A program made the translations under genes and the position numbers. The notes below the pieces were generated by a model. It was not told the DNA's origin. It saw nothing but the letters and a program-made list of their open reading frames with translations, and made no database searches. Source: Owenia fusiformis (taxonomy: Eukaryota > Annelida > Polychaeta > Sabellida > Oweniidae). Taken from it: 64,000 bases of DNA. Below are positions 9,550-20,600 of the stretch, in pieces. The number at the start of each line of letters is the position of its first letter. The stretch's first letter is position 1. Location of the stretch: contig CAIIXF020000010.1 in assembly GCA_903813345.2 (NCBI GenBank), positions 35,453,425-35,517,424 of the forward strand, in the 5' to 3' direction.

Positions 9550-12500
9550 CTGAAAATAGAAATATTTGATACAATTATACACCCTCTCCATATGTTTGGC
9601 AACAGGAAGCCCCCCCCCCCGGATCATGAGTTTAATGCCTGTTTATGTGTAACGATTTTTAAAAAAAATTCATAGAAGTTTTCATAAATATCCAACTTTT
9701 GTAGGCTAATATAAGAACAAAAAGAAGATTTAAACCTCGACAGGTTTTACAACGCTATAAAATGAAGACTTTCAATTGCAAAACTCATGAAGAGGACTGT
9801 AGTACATCGATCAGTTGCACGTTGGTCATGAGAGCCGAGTGTGGCATGACATGTATGTCTGAATCTTAATTTTGTGTCGAACTCGAGATTTCTTCTAAAT
9901 CGCCACACATAAACGGGCTTTGTAATTGACACGTAGTTTGAAAGTAGATTTCCTATTGCGAAACATTTGACGGGGAGTGTACGTGTATTTTTTCATTTCT
10001 CATTTATTCCAAATATAACATAAAATACATTACAATATTATTGCCTACGTTTTTCAACATTGTCGGCAATATACAAAACATATAAAAATGGAAACAATGA
10101 AAATACAATAGATAAGGTACATAATATTAATGGCAGGGAATGTTAGAGGCTTTCAGGGGGGGGGGTTAATCTAAAATATCAAGAGCCTGGCAGATGTAAT
10201 GGCTAACTATATGAATGATTTGTTCATTATCAGTTACAGTGAGATTTCTGTCTCCAAATAATAAAAATTGAATTTTTTCATGAGAGTTTAAATTTTGGAA
10301 ACGATTGAAAAATCCTAAGGTTTTTAGTCCTGCTAGGAGAGTGCATCTTTCTTGTTGCAGCAGAGGGCAGTTTAATAAAAAATGATGCGTTGTTTGTTGT
10401 ATGTCACCACATACGCAGAAAGGGTCATTTACTGTCACAAAGTTATGGGAATATAAATGTGCTTTTAGAATCAGTCAAGCTCTAAATCTATTGAACAGAA
10501 TTTCAATTTTCCTTGGCATTGTCATATTCATTTTAGTAGTGGATACTCTGCAGTCAGGGCTCATATTTCCTCTTACTAACCTTTTAAATCTAGATATTGG
10601 TTGGCCTTTCCTGTCCTCATATGGTATGTCATCCCACAGGGTCATAGCCCTGATAATGGTTGACTTTTTGAACGAATTACTGATTGGAAAGGGTATTCTA
10701 TAATGCCTTGGTTGTCTTAGGGGCCGATTTTGAATATTCTGGTATGAACTAACTAAATCAAAAATAAAAGGAGGGAAACAATGGTATCTAGCCTTGAAAG
10801 CAAAAATTTTAAGATGTTCTTCTCTCCTGGAAGCTAACGTTTTCCAGTTGAGTAATGATAAAACTTTCGATGTGTTTGAACCGTGTATTGCTCCTGACAC
10901 ATGGCAAGCTGCTTGATAATGAAGTCTATCCAATGTTAATAGTTTTGAAGTTGATGCCTTATCATATATTGTATCACAGTAGTCGAAATGTGGTAGTATA
11001 AATGAGTTATATATATTCTCTAGGTATTTACTGTTTAGCATTTTAGTTAACTTTTTCAATGGTCTCATGAGAGAGATTACTCTCTCTCTATGAGTTGGTC
11101 AACATGTGAATTAAAGTTTAGATTTTGATCAAGTACTAAGCCCAGGTGTTTGTGTTTGGTGCAACTAGGAATCACATCTCCTCCTAGTTTTAAAGGGTTC
11201 CGATTAGCATCCCGTATAAAAACAATATGGCGGCTCCAGGCGAATCAACTGGATCAGTCCATTTTTAAGAAATAAGGGGAGTTCTGTAAAATCCAGTTTA
11301 TTGAAATTGTCTTTGAGATAAAGTAATCCGTTTATAATGATTTTGAAAACGTTATCCAAAGAGTGATTGCGTTCAAAGAATACATGTACAACAGCCAATA
11401 TAAATCCTTGTATTAGAAACCGGTTTGTCTTGCTTTGTTTCATTTGTAGGATATTTCATATGCCAAGCTGTGTGCTATTACGTTATGGGGAAATTTAGAT
11501 GCCAATTTTTCCTTATTATACACAGATAGAAGATCCTGAAACTCCACCCATAAATGTGGAATTGATTTGTCAAAATAAAAATCACCCTTTTATACATGTG
11601 TGACGATCTATAATATACTTATGCTATATAACAGTTAGAGGTGTTGACACAACGACCTCGGACCTGTGAACCCTTGAGTATTATTCCGGGATCGGGCCTT
11701 TTATACTAAACGGTGAGCAACACCAGAAACGAGCGTTCGATTTGCTAAACGATATGCGTCACCCTTTAAAGGGACTGGCTCTTGTAATAGTCTTCTATTT
11801 CCTGATACAAAGGTTAAGTCTGCACTTTTTTGTGTATATTCTATCTGTGATTTTAGTACATGTAAGACGATCACTTACTAAGACCGGGAACACATTCGGG
11901 TTGCTCCCCCGACCATTCGAGGGTCCCATCCAGACAAACTCTTCTATGACTGCCCAGTAACGTATACGTCTTGTCACAATCAAACTCAATAGCATCGCCG
12001 ACCTCGTTCCGATCAGATGGTCCAATAATAGCACCGAATAATGGTGCTTCCAATTTATGGCATTTCATATCTGAAAAGGAGGCAATGGTAACTATGAGCC
12101 TCAATGCTACTGATTAATAGCAGGATGAAACAAAGTGGTTATACATAAAATAATGGACAAACGTTTGATTTCGAGCGTATTTTATACTTTCTTTTATATC
12201 ACATATAGTATTTTACAATATTTGGAATACAGACTTTTTAATTGATGTCGATTAAAAATTTTCCACAATTTCATCCTGGTGCAATCCCCTTTACCTGTCC
12301 GCCTTTGAAACTCATCGTCATTGACGCATATTGGGTCAGGTCCGGACCAGTAGCCATCTATCTGGCATGTTCGTGAGTCGCTGGGGAACGCCTTTAGTGC
12401 GCCTGCGCAATCGTATGTAATAGTCTCGCCTGCTTGGTAGGATTGCTTTGAAGGTGATATGCTACTGTAATTGCATGGTACTGGGTGGTAGCAACGAACC

Positions 12501-13161
12501 GCTGGAAATAAAGGTAAATGCTACACTTCTCAAAAGAGAATTTTTTATTCTCCATAAGAAGTCGGTTAAAACATGAGTATGAATGTTTGATCCTCTTTTT
12601 CAAATTCATTATGTCGGGGATGAGATCTTTGAAGTGGAATCATAGCGTTCTGTTAATGTTTAAAAAAATTACTGTTTTTACTTCCGAAAAAAAATAGTCG
12701 TATTTTTCAAGATTAGTGATAACTCTAGCCCTGTGTATTTTTTAATACTGTTATTTAACCCTCGTTTCTTCAACATTCAAAATGGTTGGAATACGAGTAT
12801 AGGTAACTAACAATTCAATGCTAATCAATATATACATGTACATCTCTTATAGTCGTTTAACAAACTAAAAAAAACTTACGCTGACACACTTGGCTTACAA
12901 TCTGAAGACTGCACCCTCTCGAGGAACAAATCTGAATAAGAATATGACTCCAAATATCTCCCAAACATTTCCTTGGACGGTTCGGAACAAGTTCGTAATT
13001 TTCTTGGCATACTATAGTTGCAAAATATCCCTCTTCAAAGCCTTCCCGAAGCTGTTGGTCTGATGGACGGTAAAGAGGGTCATGTCGATCTCCTGGTTCG
13101 TACAGAATTCGCTCGGCGTTCCTTGGTAGGAGTTGTAACGCAGGACACTTACCCAAAGAAT
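9359..13161 (-). CDS. Sushi-domain protein with C-terminal chitin-binding domain (5' incomplete)
   Basis: Four phase-1 exons join in one frame: 13161-12880, 12501-12295, 12070-11879 and 9549-9359. The first three each carry a sushi/CCP module with the C...C...C...W...C pattern; the third is the most canonical. The last exon has a CBM14/peritrophin-A-like module (VEDCRFFYYY, then CPANLFFNP, LCDYQ, GCEN) and the stop. Sushi plus chitin-binding modules occur in secreted matrix, haemolymph or immune proteins of invertebrates; the role here is inferred only from domains. No signal peptide or start exon was found between 13161 and 17480, so the 5' part is missing or unrecognised. A LINE fragment and a MITE sit in the last intron. 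Confidence 0.75.
9580..9979. mobile_element. Diverged CACTCCC-family MITE
   Basis: The left end CACCCTCTCCATATGTTTGG and the inverse of the right end CACTCCCCGTCAAATGTTTC are related to each other and to the 6073 element, with TA on both sides. The inner part differs and includes a run of ten C. It is inserted in the last intron of the sushi gene, directly beside the LINE 3' end. Confidence 0.65.
9990..11213 (-). mobile_element. 5'-truncated LINE, reverse-transcriptase C-terminus
   Basis: On the minus strand from about 11213, translated pieces in shifted frames read HKHLGLVLDQNLNFNSHVDQL, then YLENIYNSFILPHFDYCDTI, then DDIPYEDRKG, then a CxC...H...C zinc-binding tail (DPFCVCGD, HHFLLNC). 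This order is the thumb and C-terminal region of jockey/I/CR1-like non-LTR retrotransposons. Frameshifts near 11075 and 10450 break it. The low-coordinate edge, with an A-rich end on the element strand, is about 9990-10010. It lies in an intron of the sushi gene in the same orientation. Confidence 0.8.
11879..12070 (-). CDS. Sushi gene, third visible exon
   Basis: Acceptor TCCTTTTCAG and donor A|GTAAGT, phase 1-1, 64 codons. A standard CCP: KCHKLEAP, GDAIEFDCD, RRVCLDG, EWSGEQPEC. Confidence 0.85.
12295..12501 (-). CDS. Sushi gene, second visible exon
   Basis: Acceptor TTTATTTCCAG and donor ACAG|GTAAAG, phase 1-1, 69 codons. It contains RCYHPVPC, GETITYDC, SRTCQIDGYW and GPDPIC, a CCP core with one additional cysteine near the start, and ends in a charged linker. 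Confidence 0.75.
12880..13161 (-). CDS. Sushi gene, first visible exon
   Basis: Acceptor CATTCCAG and donor C|GTAAGT, phase 1-1, 94 codons. Residues run from SLGKCPAL through GYFATIVC, PRKCLGD, W and QICSSRGC. The module is longer than usual between the first two cysteines and has two extra cysteines after the fourth, so it is an atypical CCP. Confidence 0.7.
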
Positions 13162-14040
13162 CTGGAATGGCATTCAAATATGTTTTTAACAGAGAAAGCT
13201 TTAAATTTACTCCAGGATTGCCAATATATGGCGTTGAATTTAATGTGTTCAATTTTAGAATTTAAAATGTAATTTCTACTTCAAACATCTTCTAATCTTT
13301 GAATTAAAGGTCGAAAATAGCAATATCAACATCTCGTGTAAACCTATGGGACTGATGTGAACTGACGAGGGAAATTTTGTAAAATGCAATCGAAACGAAT
13401 CCATTGGAGAGAATTCCTTAAAGATCCCTGGTTACGTACGATTTTTTGTGTACCTAATACCTCTAGTCACATTTGATCTATGGCAACCGTACGGCGGCCG
13501 TAGCTTCCCGAAATCGAGAGAAATATGCAGCATAAAATATAGGAATAAGCAGTACGATGTAGATTTTCTTTTCGATTTTATGAAGCTACGGCCGCCGTAC
13601 ACCCGCCGTAAAGCAAATGTGACTGAGGCTTAATTCGTAGTAGATATTCTGCCTAGTACTGCATAGTTTGCCCTGTGTTCAATTCAACATTTATTGTCAT
13701 TTATCGCTTCTTCTGTCCGTCAATTCAAAACTGCAGGCAATATTGCAATAAAAATTTGATTATCTCAAGAATAGTCGAGCTTTACATTGTAACATGGCTA
13801 AATAGGAGTTTTAAAATGAATGTTTATTTGATGATCTTAGAAAGAATACTTGGTTGGTACATGATTGGGAAGCTTCTATAAATTGGATATAGTTGATATG
13901 GCTGTATAATTATTTTTTCGAACTCTCTCCGCGGATTTATCTTTTCCGGAAGCTAAATTTTAATGGTAACATTATTGGCTTAATATGGTACTTTGTGGGA
14001 TCCTACATACCCTATCTTAGGTTTTAAAATACTTTATCTC
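13162..14040. other. Intergenic region with small hairpin MITE
   Basis: At about 13468-13622 a hairpin is bounded by GTCACATTTG/CAAATGTGAC, with an inner GC-rich pair GTACGGCGGCCGTAGC and its inverse. Otherwise no exon is seen. The missing 5' exons of the sushi gene would be expected here or beyond the next LINE. Confidence 0.45.
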
Positions 14041-14175
14041 ATCCTACATTTCCTTTCAACGCACCTCTCCTTTCAACGTATCATACTTTACCTTACCTTT
14101 CATTGTACTTAATTCCCTCTCCTTTCAACGTATCATACTTTACCTTAAGTTTTATTGTACTTAATTCCCTCAGTT
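14040..14175. repeat. CCTTA/CTTTCAACG-rich degenerate tandem repeat, left part
   Basis: Repeated pieces such as CTCCTTTCAACGTATCATAC and TTTACCTTA occur here. Similar ACCTTA-rich sequence resumes at 15540-15710 on the other side of the LINE, so the retrotransposon appears to have landed inside this tract. Confidence 0.55.
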
Positions 14176-14298
14176 CAGTGTCTTTATTTCCTCCACATAG
14201 GTGAAGATTTAAACATTACATATAATTACAGACAATTCACATTAACAAATTATTTACATTTGTACATATTATTACATATAGATTTACATTTAGAGTTT

Positions 14299-15535
14299 TT
14301 ACATTTCCGTTTGTTTGATAACTGTTTTAACCATTAGATCAATGTAATATGCACTATTCAATAGGAACTGTTCCATTGTACCATCTTGGCAATTTTGAAG
14401 TACATCAGTCGTGCTTCCTAGTAACGTTTCTACTATGATATCTTCAGTAGTGTTCAATAATTGAACTGATAAATCAATAGGTAGTATATTAACAATACCA
14501 TCTAAGAGTTTCTCTCTCAAATAAATAACTCGGACATGTTGGCAGTGAAGAACAAGGTGACTGACCATATCAATTGTTAGCTTTTTACATGCAAGGCATT
14601 TCGTTTCTTTTTCGGTAAAAAGTAAAAGGAGTGCAAGTAACTGGCCAAATCGCCAGGTAAACATGGGATATTTTAGACCAAGTTCCCAATAAATAATAGG
14701 CTTATACTCGATATGAACATTTGAAAACCGTTGTAATCTTGGATTAATGTGGACAGTCTCTCGCCATGTTTTTGATTCTGTATACTGAATTTGGCCATTT
14801 ACTAATAATTTCCATTTTCCTTTGTCCATAATTCTATGTTTAAAAGTATTTCCTTCCAAATAAGTTAAGAATTCTTGACGGATAACAGGATATGTATCTA
14901 AAATAGACATGACGTCACTTAAAAAACCCTGACTATGCAGATTATGGACATCTCGTACAATCGTGCTCGCAAGGCGAATTATAAATATTTTTTTCTGTAT
15001 TAAGATGTCACTTAATCTGCATAGTCGTCCTAGAAACATTAATTTTAATTTATGTATATAAGATTGCACTGAATATTGCCCCAGAGAGCTTATCACAGCT
15101 CCACTCGGTGTACGATTCACCATACCCTGAAATCGTTTTGCTATGTGACGCTGTGTAATCTCTACTGTTTCAATTTCATTAGGACTTAAAGAATACCATA
15201 GTTCACATCCGTACATTGCCGTCGGCATAATGATACGATTCCATATTTTAAGACTTACTAATGGGTTAAGTCCTCCATTGTACATTCCTATGTTGCATAA
15301 AGAGTTAAAACACGCTCTAGCTTTTTTATTAGCATCTATCAAGGCAGGTTTGGAAGTGAGATTTTTGTTGATAATATTACCGACATATACTTGTTCATTT
15401 CTGGTAGGTATTGGATCCTTACCTAATGACCAGTTTGAGTTACACTTATTTAGGTTTGATTTCCCAAAGATAATTACAGCACTTTTGCATTGTTTCAAAG
15501 GTGGACCAGCATGATATACTAGTCTCCAACGACAG
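14299..15535 (-). mobile_element. 5'-truncated LINE, reverse-transcriptase C-terminal half
   Basis: The minus strand is open for about 400 codons down to a stop at 14299. Early residues read KQCKSAVIIFG and QVYVGNIINKNLTS, typical of the RT region after the catalytic motif. PTAMYGCELWYSL follows, and later a CxxC...H...C knuckle (CLACKKL, HLVLHC). The catalytic FADD box is not present, so it is truncated at about 15510-15540. The long intact frame suggests a fairly young insertion. It differs from the LINE at 9990 and belongs to the same broad jockey/CR1/I group. Confidence 0.85.
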
Positions 15536-15539
15536 CTTA

Positions 15540-15712
15540 ATTCCTTTACCTTACAATGTATCTTACTTTACCCTACCTTTATTTCACCTTACTTTACAAA
15601 GTACATTACTTACCTTACCTAACCTTTTAACCTACCTTACCTTCCTTCCTTAATTTACCTTATAACGTACCTTTATTAACCTTAACTTACCTTTCTTTAC
15701 AAAGTACAGTTT
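15540..15712. repeat. ACCTTA-rich degenerate tandem repeat, right part
   Basis: Multiple imperfect TTACCTTACC, ACCTTACTTTAC and TTTACAAAGTAC pieces occur. It is the counterpart of the tract at 14040. Confidence 0.6.
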
Positions 15713-16740
15713 CCTTTTATCGTTGAATCACTTTCAAACACTAGGATTTTTTCTATTATTGGCATTGATGGTTCGGAACTTACGACTTGCTCTTTTGATC
15801 GATATTAATCTGTGGAATATTCTCTTTTTGCGAGTGCCTCTATCAAAAATATGAACTTCTCACTTAGGTAAATACGACAATAATTTGGGAACTTAAGTAT
15901 CAACTCCAATTGAGTAAGCTTAAATGTTTACCAATTTTCTGTAGTAGCCATGGAAATGCAGTTTCATTATGTCAAAATGAGCAATCAAGCTACACAAAAA
16001 TTCCATTGACAGATTAGAGACAGTAACTACAATTGTACGAAACACATTATCCGATTGTAAAAATTCCCTTGATTACGACAATTTATAGATTTGTGATAGA
16101 ACACATTTTATACGATTGTAATTAATTACTTCAAACTTTTAAAATCATCGTACTTACTGTTAATGCACAAATAAAGACAAAAACATGTTAATGTATTTCT
16201 TAGCGACATGTTCTCATCCTTGAGACATCCTAGGTATGTAAATAAGCTGCATGGTAGTTAAATATTCAACATAAATCGTACATGCTATTTGACAAGCCCG
16301 TTTATACTAAATCAAAAACAAGGCATTAAATGACAAAATATCACCATCAGTTATTGGAAGGTGTAAGAATTTGTTACATTCGCCGAACCCCGAACGCCGA
16401 CCGCAGAACGCCATCCACAAAAATGTTAGAGTATATAACAAATCAATATATCACCACTTCTCAGTGGTGACATTAAATACAAGTGATTTGCACAGCAGAA
16501 ATTAGCCACTTTTGACACCCCTTTGAAAGTGTCTTAGTAGTTCTCTTCAGGTCTGTCTTGAGCAGCGTATCAGTTCCATGTCAATATTACTGTATATATT
16601 GAAACATTAATTAAAAATAGCATTTATCATCACGACAGTCACCTTCCTTAAATGGCGGCCCGAAATAATGTATTGTCAAACAAAATAAAATAAGTTCATC
16701 AAACTATCAACATTGTCTCTTCCTAGCTGTTCATTTATAT
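15713..16740. other. Non-coding region between divergent genes
   Basis: No exon or large repeat was recognised. It lies between the sushi gene side (minus) and the TSP1 receptor (plus), so it may hold distal regulatory sequence. Confidence 0.35.
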
Positions 16741-16741
16741 T

Positions 16742-16769
16742 TGACGTCACGATTGTACCAATGACGTCA
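16742..16769 (+). promoter_or_regulatory. Two CRE (TGACGTCA) motifs, likely promoter
   Basis: Perfect TGACGTCA palindromes at 16742-16749 and 16762-16769 are exactly 20 bp apart. About 17 bp further downstream an ATG in good context (AAAATGG, 16786) and then a strong splice donor (16827) follow, as expected for a CREB/ATF-type proximal promoter driving a non-coding leader exon of the TSP1 receptor gene. Function is inferred from position only. Confidence 0.5.
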
Positions 16770-16826
16770 CTTGCTTAGATACAAAATGGTGGACGGGGCT
16801 GTCGAAATCTAAAAATAAAATTTCGA
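16770..16826 (+). other. Putative non-coding leader exon of TSP1 receptor
   Basis: Sequence after the CRE pair ends at GA|GTAAGTATG (donor at 16827). A matching acceptor, CTTCTTTCAG, ends at 17484, about 120 bp before the main ATG. The leader contains a closed 8-codon upstream frame (16786-16812) that could dampen translation. The transcription start is unknown. Confidence 0.45.
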
Positions 16827-17607
16827 GTAAGTATGTTGTGTTTTAAATTGATTAAAATATTATCCTAACAAGTATCATTGATCGCATAAAGTATTTCATC
16901 CCCAGACAGGCATAGACCGGTTGATTATCAGTTTATCCGTGCGTAAACTCTCCGTTTTCAAAATAAATTTCAATTTTGCCAGGCAAATTTTGACAATTTT
17001 ATTTTTAATATTTATAATCCATAATCATAATGCTTTCATCCCCTTGAGATTCGGGAACATATTTCCATTTTTGGGTCTTTTTGAGACATTTTAAATTCAT
17101 CACTTTTCCTGCGAAATAGCCAGAGAATCATGTTCCAGAAATACACCTCCGTCTTGTGTAGTTCTAGTATAAGCCTACATGTCTATATTATGTTGCTTAT
17201 AGAATGTGGTCAAAACTGTATATAAAAGATATATAATATAAACAGCAATAATTAATTTTTGAAATGTGATATTTTCCACGACAATATATTCGTCATTTTG
17301 TCAGAGGAAAATTATTGAATATATCGTTGGTTTGAATTCCTAGATGACTGAGATGATTTCTTTAATTCCCATTGGGAATATTGAACATAAAATATATATC
17401 AGCCTCATCAATATGCCGCTTTTGGCATTCAGTTTTCTTATGTGTTGTCGACATTCAATAATTATTCACCAAATCTTCTTTCAGACTAGCTTGCAACGAG
17501 GACAACCTGACTGATACACTACACTAGCGTGCATAACTTCGTATACACAGACGTGGACAACCTGGTTGATAGGGCAGTGCATCAAGGTGTATAATCTGAT
17601 CAAAACG

Positions 17608-20600
17608 ATGAGTACTTTGACCAAAGCAATAATAGTGACTACTGTTGTGCTTCTGTTTACACGTGGAATCTGTGGTCGCCATGCTGTTGAAGCTTCAAAG
17701 AGAGATATCGTTAAAGCAGAAACTGGTAATAACGAAGTACTTGAAGATGATTTAACGTTACCAGAACGTTGGAACGAGGAAGGTCCCATGGCAGATGCAA
17801 TGTTATACATCTCAGAACGCTCAAGGAGAATGTTCATAAATGACTGTCTGAATGGTAGATCAGCATGTACTTATGATTTAGTAGGCGAGACGGGGAAATA
17901 TCGATGGAATTCAGATCTTTCTATCGAAGCTAAAATCAGATTTTGGAAATTTTACGAGTGTACGCTTACAAAGAAAAGTACAGACTGTCCTATAGACGGT
18001 CAATGGTCAACATGGTCAAGTTGGCACAATTGTAACGCTACGTGCGGACAAGGTGTACGTATCAGAGACCGTGAATGTGATCATCCAAAGCCAAAAAATA
18101 ATGGATTCAAATGCTCTGGACCACTAAAACAGGAGAAATTATGTGATGGAGCATGTATCACAGAAGACAAAGACGTATCAAAGTTAAGCCCCCCTCAACA
18201 AGAAGCGTATGCAATTCTAAGAGCGAAACACGCAGCACACCCTTTACTTCTGGCTAAGTGCTATACTAAGCACTGCATATATCGTGACGTTCAACATATC
18301 ATTGACAAGACAGATGCAGATGTGTACTGGTCCGCCCTTCACTGTTTTAAATACGGAAATGCTTGTCCAATCAATGGAAAATGGTCTGAATGGACAGGGT
18401 GGGGAAAATGTAATGCTGCTTGCAATATGGGTATCAAAGTAAGAACCCGGATGTGTAATCAACCTGCTCCTACCGCCAATGGAAACTGGTGTGAAGGAGA
18501 GTCAATGGAGAGAGCACCATGCGAAATTCAAACATGTGACCCTAGTTCCATAGGTCATTGGAAGCAATGGGAAGCATGGGGATTGTGTACTAAGACTTGT
18601 GGAGGTGGAGTATCAGTTCGAAAGAGAGAATGCAAAGATACCCGAGAATGTGAAGGTGAAGAAACACAATCATCGCCATGTAAAAGTGAGAGGTGTTCCG
18701 TAAAGGGACAATGGGCAAATTGGGGTACTTGGAACGCTTGCTCACGACAATGTGGGCTGGGAGTCTCTCTAAGAGACAGGACATGTAGTAATCCTATACC
18801 GTCTGGAAGTGGCCAGATTTGCAAAGGACCGGGTACCGAGATAGGTTATTGCTACAAATCACCATGCGTTCATCACTCTGAAAAGGTGGCCGTATTTTCC
18901 GGAAACAGTTACATCGAATACTCCGAGCCTTCCATGGTGGCGAGTAGGACCCTGATTGTCTATATCCGCTTTAAACCAAATAGCAACGGGGGAATTCTTT
19001 ACCAAAGCTTCCACAAACCAGAAGAATGTAAAATAATGTTAAAGATTTGTTCAAACAAAATTGTCCTGGAGCTGATCAATGGTTTGGTTGTGCTTGATTC
19101 AACGATGGGAGACGCCAAATTGAAGATTACCTCAACGGCTAAGATACTATTGGACAGATGGAACACGGCATTGGTCACATTAACAGGGCAACAAGGAACA
19201 CTGACTTTAAATGATAAACATCACTATTTTGGCTCATACACAATGGAACCTTCAACCGATTATAACATGCCAACTTTAATTGGTGTCGGATTCACAGGCG
19301 CAATTTCGAAGCTTACTATTAATTTCCGAGCTGTGCCACTTAATAAACGGATCAATTTCTGGAAAGGCCACGGCTCACCTCTAGCTTTGGAACATGTAGA
19401 GTTTAATCCTGCTGATATCGAGGCGACTTTACCTGAATTTAACGGTGACGTATACTCGCAAATCTATCATATCCATGACACAGCGAATGAGCACAGCGTC
19501 CAGTACAAGGTAATTGTTAAACCAAAGGAAACCCTGGCTGGATATATTGTTTATAACGAAGGCGTGACTAGTGGAAGTTTCACGTATTTAAAGCTTGATG
19601 AATCTGCTCTGAAATGCTGTGTTAATCCAGGCTCGAATGAGAAAGAAGCATGTGTATCAAGTGAGAATATCCTCCCGGAGAAATGGTACCTTATCGAATG
19701 TACGATACAAGAAAATCACATAGAGATTAGAGTTGATAACAACCCACCCGTTGAGACTATTATCAGTGGTCAGCCTTACCTCCCAAAACCAGATTGGTAC
19801 GTCGGTGGAGTTCCCGAGGAGAAAGACGGATTAAAACTTGAATCTTCAAGTAGGAAAACTCAAGGGTTTGATGGCTATATCGATGCTTTTGTTATTGGTG
19901 ATCAGCACCATAATATGGCACAGACCGCTTTAGTTAGTCCAAAAGGTTATGTCAATGCAATGGGGATGTCCATTGCTGAACGATTTAAAGATCTTTATGA
20001 ACCTGCTGCGAGCATTGTACTGCTAAGATGCAGCTACGCTAGATACGCAGCAGCCATCAATGGTACACCAGTGACTGTCATGTGGTTAAATGGTACACAA
20101 CTTGTACGTTTTGATAACTTTGTAAAACTTGAACCAGATTCTCCAGCTGATAAGGATGTTAGTGTTCTCAGAATAGACCCACCAGAAGGCTATGCCCATC
20201 AATACGAAAGTTCGTACGAATGTCTGATTTTTGCAAATAATCAATTCATCTTAAAAGCGTACGCATTGACGTTCAAGGATAAACACCTCGACACCGAAGA
20301 AGAAATTATTGATAAAGCCGAGAGAACTATTACTATAACTGCCATTGTGTTTGGACCAATATCAGTAGTCATTTTGGCTGTTGGTATTATCGTTACGCTA
20401 CGCGCGAAAAATAAAAACGCGCGAAAGGAAGAGTTCAAACGGACTTTCGAGCGCTTCGCCGACGAAGTGGCCAATACTGATGAGGATGAGCCTATCAGAA
20501 ATAATAACGATGGGGAAGGCTCGGCGGGTTCGAGTTTAATGTCCCTGGCAAGAGCAGCGATAAAAAGGGAACACATGACGACAATACCATCGGGTCTATC

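Noticed and set aside
18244-18824. Antisense frames across the TSP1 repeats
   Set aside because: Shadows of the coding strand of the receptor gene.
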